Shown here piece by piece: positions 63,301-64,000 of a stretch of 64,000 bases of DNA. The stretch spans positions 1,650,312-1,714,311 of the forward strand of contig NC_087084.1 of NCBI RefSeq assembly GCF_026151205.1, given 5' to 3'. Position numbers and translations under genes: made by a program. The stretch comes from Bolinopsis microptera. Taxonomy: Eukaryota; Ctenophora; Tentaculata; Lobata; Bolinopsidae. The notes under the pieces are model-generated. The model saw nothing but the letters and a program-made list of their open reading frames with translations. It did not search any database and was not told the DNA's origin. Each line of letters opens with the position of its first letter. Position 1 is the stretch's first letter.

Positions 63301-64000
63301 TCACGTATCGATATATATTATATATATAGCTCCTCGAAGTTAAAAATATAATAAACTAATAAAGAACAGTACCTCATAACAAGGACTGTCACAATAGTAG
63401 TTTATTTGGTAGGAGCAGTAGTGAGCTCCACCAGATCTGATGGATAAGTGAGCATCTCCGCTAGCTTCTACTTCCACTGCTGGGTCCGCACACTGTTTCA
63501 CTGTATAGGAGTTAGGATTATAATTAGCACACTATATGGTAGTACAATTAGCACACTGTATGGTAGTACAATTAACACACTGTATATTAGTATAATTAGC
63601 TTCTTCCATCGTTAAATATTGAATATTTTGTAATCAGGAGACTTAAAAGAGAGTACAAAGGAGAGTATAAGATGAGGAGAACTTTTTTTCTTTTCTTTTT
63701 TAAAGCCCCTCGTAAGGGGGTTGTCTCTAATGGACTAATTTATTGATTACAATCATAATAAGTAAAAAATAAAGACCCCAATGGGCACTCCTGAAGACAT
63801 AACTACTAGAAAATATATCAAAACTAAATAGAAAAAACTGAGGACAAATGTGATAAAATCGCATCAAACTGCAAATAATGGAAGATACATTTAGGATTCG
63901 TTATTTAATGGCACGCAGCAGATAATAAAAAACTAACGTCTGCACTCAGGTAGGGTCCCATCTCCCCACTTGTTGTTGCAGCACCCCACCTCCGGGGTCC
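36206..64000 (-). CDS. Giant multi-CCP (sushi) domain protein, 41 exons in window, 5' end beyond the right edge
   Basis: Forty-one exons from the right edge to a stop at 36206 join without a single phase conflict, giving 1985 residues. They form about 29 CCP/sushi modules (four-cysteine core, C-x-NG, V-Y-x-C, G-Y/C-Y, x-C-x-W-x-P-x-C), with no other domain seen. Most modules are split by an intron just before the second cysteine, as is common for CCP genes. Roughly half carry C-x-x-C-Y with added cysteines. CCP strings occur in complement regulators, adhesion and polydom-like secreted or surface proteins by family knowledge; the ligand here is unknown. The signal peptide would lie in exons off-window. 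The last exon holds a cysteine-rich tail with one hydrophobic stretch (LVSICFFLL), so secretion or anchoring are both possible. Confidence 0.9.
36564..36630 (-). CDS. CCP gene exon 40
   Basis: 67 nt; NKLVYKCGDDGLWEGDVDKT, CA. It completes the module begun in exon 39 across a 7.3 kb intron. Acceptor ATTTCAG, donor GTAAGA. Confidence 0.88.
36696..36945. repeat. 15-bp minisatellite ACATGTCAATGCTAG
   Basis: About 16 tandem copies in the intron between CCP exons 39 and 40. The unit is a multiple of three, so several frames stay open in both strands; these are not genes. Confidence 0.97.
36946..37259. other. CCP gene intron sequence
   Basis: AT-rich, nothing recognised. Confidence 0.4.
37260..37668 (-). 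repeat. 71-bp splice-donor minisatellite, distal part (6 units)
   Basis: Six units of the exon-39-derived repeat, cut off from the main array by the insertion at 37678-41211. Each unit on the gene strand contains CAGTTTGTGTGTGAGCCGTA, CAAG and the donor GTTAGT. Confidence 0.95.
37678..41211. mobile_element. 3.5 kb element with ~1 kb terminal inverted repeats and a reverse transcriptase
   Basis: Left arm 37678-~38660 and right arm ~40228-41211 are near-identical inverted copies starting TAGGGCCTGTCGTGATATC. Perfect 9-bp direct repeats CTGTTTCCA flank the element (37669-37677 and 41212-41220); the target is the 71-bp array. The core has a reverse-transcriptase pseudo-ORF (38700-39325), CT-rich simple sequence with a TCCTCCTCAG repeat (39410-39580, 39810-39990), a GGCGGACATA repeat (39590-39655) and ACGGACAAAA repeats. 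Long inverted arms plus a 9-bp duplication suggest a Mutator-like or foldback DNA element; a Penelope-type retroelement with inverted pseudo-LTRs is the alternative. Confidence 0.85.
38700..39325 (+). pseudogene. Reverse transcriptase (GIPMG type) inside the inverted-repeat element
   Basis: 180 codons open from ATG 38782, continuing a reading from about 38740 in the same frame without ATG (VNCCLKLLRKYFKKYC). Motifs in order: CEAIYNNSGINMFWSIDSSS, NIQVYDFTTLYTRLDLIEV, VFIQTKGIPMGGNSSSPIAD and RYVDD at the end, where a one-base shift produces a stop at 39319-39321. F-TTLYT, the GIPMG block and YVDD are polymerase motifs A, B and C. This type of RT (GIPMGTxxxPxxADL, RYxDD) is widespread in invertebrate genomes and is most often grouped near Penelope-like elements; I recall the family only in outline. 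The thumb region and any endonuclease are absent. Confidence 0.75.
41212..43998 (-). repeat. 71-bp splice-donor minisatellite, main part (~39 units)
   Basis: About 39 units, 95-100% alike. The last unit is the true end of CCP exon 39 (GACTATCTGGAAACAGTGC ... CCGTACAAG/GTTAGT). Every unit keeps the exon end, the donor and ~28 intron bases. Marker variants (CTCAAACAC, TTTCTAGAT, GTAACGATT) recur 639 bp apart (nine units), i.e. a higher-order repeat at about 41690-42960. Confidence 0.97.
43955..44061 (-). CDS. CCP gene exon 39 (donor end amplified)
   Basis: 107 nt; VRCKRRVPEGSRITGTDKAE, YDYLETVQFVCEPYK. Donor GTTAGT at 43954. The last ~41 bases of this exon with its donor are the repeat unit of the 71-bp array that follows. 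Confidence 0.92.
44062..44530. repeat. Intron with TAATTTC octamer repeats
   Basis: Intron between CCP exons 38 and 39; 44247-44310 has eight copies of CTAATTT. Confidence 0.7.
44531..44640 (-). CDS. CCP gene exon 38
   Basis: 110 nt; SVQYMCNPGYKMVPEGRNTR, TCLESGEWDGISPKCE. Donor GTTAGT. Confidence 0.93.
44789..44935 (-). CDS. CCP gene exon 37
   Basis: 147 nt; YHLMGEDIRTCTNNKQWTYA, PPECKCVSCPVLSLLNGIIE. Donor GTGAGT. The acceptor AACCCCCAG is triplicated upstream. Confidence 0.92.
44936..45078 (-). repeat. 47-bp acceptor duplication at CCP exon 37
   Basis: Three copies, each ending on the gene strand in AGTAACAACCCCCAG/G; the innermost is the functional acceptor of exon 37. Confidence 0.9.
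45095..45415. repeat. ~58-bp minisatellite next to the exon 36 donor
   Basis: Five copies of a unit with ACAGCGTTGGAGGCCCTAGA and CAACAACTAAATCTAAATCA, starting about 25 bases inside the intron. It does not include the donor itself. Confidence 0.93.
45419..45650 (-). CDS. CCP gene exon 36
   Basis: 232 nt; QQVHYVCDEGYELYGDPVRR, CLNGSQWSGPGPTSC, then KHCGNVGDILYGS to VQYKCKDD. Donor GTCAGC. The exon is GC-richer than its surroundings. Confidence 0.93.
45931..46179 (-). CDS. CCP gene exon 35
   Basis: 249 nt; KQCSKPDHAVGNGRLTANTI, SVTFKCDESYALTGQAVLRC, EWDNKFPLC (full module), then VCPVLEEVANADTKYTYG. Donor GTAGGT was chosen by phase over the downstream GTAATG. Confidence 0.93.
46378..46626 (-). 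CDS. CCP gene exon 34
   Basis: 249 nt; WELVGSMIISCQQDGTWRED, VPRC, then a full module SECEPLANVTHGRIV ... RRIECDPCYGPTNPG ... RWSPPKPTEC. Donor GTATGT. Confidence 0.94.
46899..47095 (-). CDS. CCP gene exon 33
   Basis: 197 nt; YKLVGDKQLKCTSSSKYDTV, IPTCEEVTCPHPEVAQ to IEYECED. The usual module tryptophan is replaced (SSKYDTVIPTC). Donor GTAAGA. Confidence 0.9.
47303..47378 (-). CDS. CCP gene exon 32
   Basis: 76 nt; RITSGHDVEDIPKCGETVSF, ECDL. Donor GTAAGT. Confidence 0.88.
47515..47738 (-). repeat. 56-bp donor minisatellite of CCP exon 31
   Basis: Four extra copies of the exon 31 end and donor (CAATACTTTGTTATCTGCC ... TCTAACG/GTAAGG), alternating G/A differences. Donor motifs are intact in most copies. 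Confidence 0.95.
47739..48285 (-). CDS. CCP gene exon 31 (largest)
   Basis: 547 nt, 182 codons without an intron, spanning parts of four modules: VEYTCGVNPRQRRC, KQCPAPPLVPHANM, WYTCEEGYKMEGTPWIRC, MSCRPQDDPTNGAVFPS, TWSSPEPTC and ILCYLPAISN. Donor GTAAGG. Confidence 0.95.
48286..48640 (-). repeat. Acceptor-containing repeats upstream of CCP exon 31
   Basis: GTGTTAGT-type simple repeats with ATTCTACCTGGTGTAGT recurring four times (48280, 48361, 48450, 48600). On the gene strand each is ACTACACCAG/GTAGAAT, identical to the functional acceptor of exon 31. Confidence 0.85.
48641..48799. other. CCP gene intron
   Basis: GATAACTCAT-type short repeats; no further structure. Confidence 0.4.
48800..48938 (-). 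CDS. CCP gene exon 30
   Basis: 139 nt; SRTVTRKCDGEKWSGTEPEC, VAIDCGDISV to TLYGYE. Donor GTAAGA. Confidence 0.9.
49129..49249 (-). CDS. CCP gene exon 29
   Basis: 121 nt; KRCSNPGTPANGRMTSSQNF, QCEASVTYECNTGYHFTTT. Donor GTTAGA. Acceptor plus AGAAGAGGTG repeats upstream. Confidence 0.93.
49250..49375 (-). repeat. ~43-bp acceptor repeat at CCP exon 29
   Basis: Three copies; gene strand AACAG/AGAAGAGGTGTAG mirrors the real TCAG/AGAAGAGGTGCTCC junction, so acceptor and exon start are duplicated. Confidence 0.85.
49456..49547 (-). CDS. CCP gene exon 28
   Basis: 92 nt; VKETESIYPRFHVLKCEATG, NWNGSFPVCQ. Donor GTCAGT. Confidence 0.87.
49690..50265. repeat. TAACTGCTGC decamer satellite bounded by inverted arms
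   Basis: About 54 copies of a 10-bp unit (variants TGACTGCTGC, TAACTGCTGG). It starts AAAGTGCAAAGAAACTGCTG and ends AGCAGCAGTTTTTTTGCACT, TT, an imperfect inverted pair, so the whole array could fold as one stem-loop. Intron between CCP exons 27 and 28. Confidence 0.95.
50454..50586 (-). CDS. CCP gene exon 27
   Basis: 133 nt; KVCTSINSSPYRSHFPDLTH, EYGTVVTFKCDDCYKFNSAF. Donor GTAAAC. Confidence 0.9.
50587..50875. other. CCP gene intron
   Basis: AT-rich; nothing recognised. Confidence 0.4.
50876..50978 (-). CDS. CCP gene exon 26
   Basis: 103 nt; AVYKCDEGYYLTDGDLVRNC, TEWGKWTGKHPVCS: a canonical CCP second half. Donor GTAAGA. Confidence 0.93.
51100..51372. repeat. ~46-bp GC-rich minisatellite with C-runs
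   Basis: Six copies of CTGGTACGCATGACAAGGTC followed by a variable C-run and TCTTCCTACACCC. Intron between CCP exons 25 and 26. Confidence 0.95.
51435..51718 (-). CDS. CCP gene exon 25
   Basis: 284 nt; RQCEEAPEIEHGQVDTTGRG, MARYRCDRCYTFSHDSECLC, one full module, then ITCQAPPSPPTHGSLVS of the next. Donor GTTAGT. Confidence 0.93.
51719..52043. other. CCP gene intron
   Basis: Nothing recognised. Confidence 0.4.
52044..52122 (-). CDS. CCP gene exon 24 (module lacking its last cysteine)
   Basis: 79 nt; STDGIMEAQCNYDKSWSWTT, KEPKMN. Donor GTAAGT. Where every other module ends P-x-C four or so residues before the next cysteine, this one has Met (ATG), so the expected disulfide partner is missing. 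Confidence 0.82.
52123..52473. other. CCP gene intron with inverted pair
   Basis: AATTAGCAAGCC at about 52271-52282 and GGCTTGCTAATT at about 52294-52305 form a 12-bp hairpin stem with a short loop; otherwise AT-rich. Confidence 0.5.
52474..52604 (-). CDS. CCP gene exon 23
   Basis: 131 nt; SRCATPPAVPHCTYKAGENK, CNFKKELECDECYYEESCAE, ETM. Donor GTTTCT is non-optimal. Confidence 0.85.
52897..53005 (-). CDS. CCP gene exon 22
   Basis: 109 nt; VEVTCDECYELPDGSRSQIH, TCQTNKTWSHHLPTCH. Donor GTAAGA. Confidence 0.92.
53006..53535. other. CCP gene intron
   Basis: AT-rich; nothing recognised. Confidence 0.4.
53536..53636 (-). CDS. CCP gene exon 21
   Basis: 101 nt; KTCPYRDIDETMHLQYTSPQ, EYSLDNPAHCQST. 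Donor GTGAGT. Confidence 0.87.
53795..53906 (-). CDS. CCP gene exon 20
   Basis: 112 nt; DGAVVDGIKNPPVKQCVKKQ, ending EWTNRDKSCT. Donor GTGAGT. The acceptor ATATTTGCAG faces a 9-bp array (ATATTTGCA). Confidence 0.88.
53907..54030 (-). repeat. 9-bp repeat GCAAATAT(A/T) at the CCP exon 20 acceptor
   Basis: About 11 copies; gene strand ATATTTGCA resembles the acceptor ATATTTGCAG of exon 20, which adjoins the array. Confidence 0.85.
54097..54302 (-). CDS. CCP gene exon 19
   Basis: 206 nt; ICCEHLEEPVDPITEEKSTQ to DPICGPCFEYNDE: an enlarged first half-module. Donor GTTAGT. Confidence 0.88.
54469..54588 (-). CDS. CCP gene exon 18
   Basis: 120 nt; TVRYECDPCYRLVGSETLTC, ending GWSSNPPVCE: the clearest C-x-x-C-Y variant module half. 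Donor GTGAGT. Confidence 0.92.
54740..54926 (-). CDS. CCP gene exon 17
   Basis: 187 nt; IDVECDCCHKISADVITDTL, QCLPTKFWDKDLPKC, then ITCSEPVTIDNGSF and ESACTC. Donor GTGAGA. Confidence 0.92.
55021..55420 (-). repeat. 32-bp donor minisatellite of CCP exon 16
   Basis: About 12 copies; each unit has gene-strand CCTGTAAGTCCATCTCACTT, copying the real donor ACTGTAAGTCCATCTCACTT. Units alternate GATGG/GATGA and TATCTA/TATTTA. Confidence 0.96.
55421..55506 (-). CDS. CCP gene exon 16
   Basis: 86 nt; KDCNVPEIPAENNLHYTVVH, STKKCNQT. Donor GTAAGT, copied in the 32-bp array. Confidence 0.9.
55507..55751. other. CCP gene intron
   Basis: AT-rich with a short GTAAGT-rich patch near 55675-55700. Confidence 0.4.
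55752..55836 (-). CDS. CCP gene exon 15
   Basis: 85 nt; SDSAPTRKCVKKGNSKEGYW, TNTDRMCT. Donor GTGAGT. Confidence 0.88.
56110..56235 (-). CDS. CCP gene exon 14
   Basis: 126 nt, phase 0/0; VISTGVRYTHGANPAGCGDN, YVCQEVAAECDECYEYRTEG, DV. Donor GTAGGT. Confidence 0.9.
56236..56505. other. CCP gene intron
   Basis: Short ACGGGATCAA repeats near 56360-56395; otherwise nothing. Confidence 0.4.
56506..56600 (-). repeat. Donor duplication of CCP exon 13
   Basis: Two extra copies of the junction (gene strand ACTACCAG/GTAATAAT and ACTACCAG/GTCACA), 47 bp apart. Confidence 0.85.
56601..56653 (-). CDS. CCP gene exon 13
   Basis: 53 nt micro-exon; ICCPALLPVPSEDEDYQ. Donor GTAATA. The exon end and donor (CTACCAG/GTAATAA) recur twice downstream. 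Confidence 0.85.
56822..56912 (-). repeat. Donor duplication of CCP exon 12
   Basis: A second copy of the exon end, donor and intron start (GTCAACGTACGTTTTATCAT) 57 bp downstream of the real one. Confidence 0.85.
56913..57030 (-). CDS. CCP gene exon 12
   Basis: 118 nt; LKYTCNECTELVGNEEVICT, ending SWVNTPPSCQ. Donor GTACGT. Exon end, donor and intron start are duplicated at about 56830-56870. Confidence 0.9.
57164..57243 (-). CDS. CCP gene exon 11
   Basis: 80 nt; MACADDEIPVVTNATVTKEA, LSCGGK. Donor GTAATA. Confidence 0.88.
57471..57589 (-). CDS. CCP gene exon 10
   Basis: 119 nt; WECDKCYRHVSGDLERSCVP, closing with GQWSGLPPVCQ. Donor GTGAGT. The acceptor TTCAG/ATGGGA has a second copy near 57637-57650. 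Confidence 0.92.
57590..57890 (-). repeat. Acceptor duplication of CCP exon 10 and intron
   Basis: TTCAGATGGGAATG near 57637-57650 copies the acceptor/exon start TTCAG/ATGGGAGTG. The rest is AT-rich intron. Confidence 0.7.
57891..58399 (-). repeat. ~59-bp donor minisatellite of CCP exon 9
   Basis: About eight to nine copies, each with gene-strand CTCAG/GTAAAGTGTTTTACCTG, matching the true TTAAG/GTAAAGTGTTTTACCTG. A second GTAACAC motif occurs per unit. Confidence 0.95.
58400..58484 (-). CDS. CCP gene exon 9
   Basis: 85 nt; MTCDAPEPVSNAYLVNDDHE, YNCTTTL. Donor GTAAAG is repeated about nine times downstream. Confidence 0.88.
58485..58689. other. CCP gene intron
   Basis: Nothing recognised. 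Confidence 0.4.
58690..58889 (-). repeat. ~45-bp donor minisatellite of CCP exon 8
   Basis: Four to five copies of the exon end and donor (gene strand CACATCCCTAGCTGCATTT/, then GTAAGAACTT), some shortened. Confidence 0.93.
58890..58992 (-). CDS. CCP gene exon 8
   Basis: 103 nt; AVSKDCYHVCDKDRLMCQSD, GTWNISSSHIPSCI. Donor GTAAGA, with exon end and donor repeated downstream. Confidence 0.9.
59167..59252 (-). CDS. CCP gene exon 7
   Basis: 86 nt; GCQFESSVDGKRVSGDDTFY then CGDIMDVE. Donor GTAAGT. Confidence 0.88.
59455..59718 (-). repeat. 57-bp in-frame donor minisatellite of CCP exon 6
   Basis: Four to five copies of exon end, donor and intron (TACAACTATGATGTAGAGTG, GCCAG/GTAAGG ...). The unit is 19 codons with no stop, reading YNYDVEWPGKEIGIMVKRK, so distal donor use would add 19 residues per unit in frame. 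Confidence 0.96.
59719..59865 (-). CDS. CCP gene exon 6
   Basis: 147 nt; CYEMNGEATLSCDGSGEWDH, IPTC, then KTCPWRQPEF and NYDVEWP. Donor GTAAGG is repeated in the array at 59455-59718. Confidence 0.92.
59990..60321 (-). repeat. ~60-bp donor minisatellite of CCP exon 5
   Basis: Five to six copies of the exon 5 end and donor (gene strand TTCAAGTGTAACTGTGTTGT, GACTTTGGAGTGCGATGATG/GTAAGG); some have CTGTAG for GGAGTG. Confidence 0.95.
60322..60591 (-). CDS. CCP gene exon 5
   Basis: 270 nt; ALQCGEASTATCNTCYRQEG to VVTLECDD. Acceptor CCCTCCCCCAG (parent of the 22-bp array), donor GTAAGG (parent of the array at 59990-60321). Confidence 0.92.
60597..62395 (-). repeat. 22-bp acceptor minisatellite of CCP exon 5 (~80 units)
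   Basis: 1.8 kb of CTGGAGGAGGGTGGGTATTA-type units, mixed with a CTGGGCCCTGGGGTGGGTAT type. On the gene strand each unit is TACCCACCCTCCTCCAG, a pyrimidine tract plus CAG, close to the genuine acceptor ATACCTCACCCTCCCCCAG that ends the array at exon 5. It is strongly strand-asymmetric (G-rich on +). Confidence 0.97.
62480..62515. repeat. (CAAA)n at the exon 4 donor
   Basis: Eight AAAC tetramers immediately inside the intron after CCP exon 4. Confidence 0.9.
62518..62709 (-). CDS. CCP gene exon 4
   Basis: 192 nt; EILECGDTLHVQCNSCSFPC, then TSTCERTCKWNGTATVWSNS: a module half with unusually many cysteines. Donor GTGGGG is weak. The following intron begins with a CAAA-type repeat and the 1.8 kb array. 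Confidence 0.88.
62857..62972. repeat. 9-bp minisatellite TAATGTTCC
   Basis: About 13 copies starting ~12 bases inside the intron after CCP exon 3. Confidence 0.96.
62985..63126 (-). CDS. CCP gene exon 3
   Basis: 142 nt; IEGNATRTCQPDGSWSGELP closes one module, then RKCPAVTSYEDG opens the next. Donor GTAGGC. The acceptor with exon start is duplicated at 63180-63240. Confidence 0.9.
63127..63260 (-). repeat. Duplication of CCP exon 3 start
   Basis: ~87-bp duplication carrying a second copy of the acceptor and first ~30 exon bases (gene strand ACCAGATTGAAGGTAACGCT). Confidence 0.9.
63373..63500 (-). CDS. CCP gene exon 2
   Basis: 128 nt; LKQCADPAVEVEASGD (first residue split) to YYCDSPCYE. Acceptor ATACAG, donor GTACTG. 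Confidence 0.88.
63501..63937. other. CCP gene intron
   Basis: Three TAGTACAATTAGCACACTGT-type repeats at 63535-63600; otherwise AT-rich. Confidence 0.6.
63938..64000 (-). CDS. CCP gene exon 1 of window (partial)
   Basis: Reads TPEVGCCNNKWGDGTLPECR, the end of a CCP module; donor GTTAGT. It continues beyond the window. Confidence 0.85.

Overview
The window is metazoan nuclear DNA. It has spliced genes with GT-AG introns, animal domain architectures (an EHBP1-type C2 domain, ankyrin repeats, many complement-control/sushi modules), animal non-LTR retrotransposons, Tc1/mariner and Merlin-like DNA transposons, MITEs and an exceptional load of micro- and minisatellites. An early-branching marine invertebrate such as a cnidarian would fit, but the species cannot be fixed from sequence alone.

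Layout. 1-4350 is a decayed non-LTR retrotransposon (+). 5812-9430 (-) holds five exons coding for the first 150 residues of an EHBP1 homologue; the rest of that gene is not recognisable in the window. 9770-10330 is a retrotransposon scrap. 10624-14448 (-) is a frameshifted NERD-nuclease/helicase gene, cut by a 1.5 kb Merlin-like transposon (11006-12524) that sits between perfect 8-bp target duplications. 15-26 kb is a gene-poor nest of MITEs, satellites, retrotransposon pieces and a broken mariner. 26711-29758 (+) is an intact 1015-residue ankyrin-repeat protein with an XK-related-like membrane domain. 30-36 kb is again MITEs and duplicated non-coding DNA.

From the right edge down to 36206 (-) runs one very large gene. 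I reconstructed 41 coding exons, all joining in phase (1985 residues in the window), which encode about 29 consecutive CCP/sushi modules. Nearly every module is split by an intron just before its second cysteine. Roughly half the modules carry an extra cysteine (C-x-x-C-Y in place of C-x-x-G-Y).

The most striking property is that many minisatellites here are not placed at random. They begin on an exon-intron junction and each unit carries a copy of that splice site. The last donor-side array has about 45 units of 71 bp, each holding the end of a CCP exon plus its GT donor. Another has about 80 units of 22 bp, each ending in a pyrimidine-rich CAG acceptor. The same pattern recurs at more than a dozen junctions of the CCP gene and at two junctions of the unrelated EHBP1 gene. 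The 45-unit array was itself split by a 3.5 kb element with ~1 kb inverted termini, 9-bp target duplications and a reverse-transcriptase gene.
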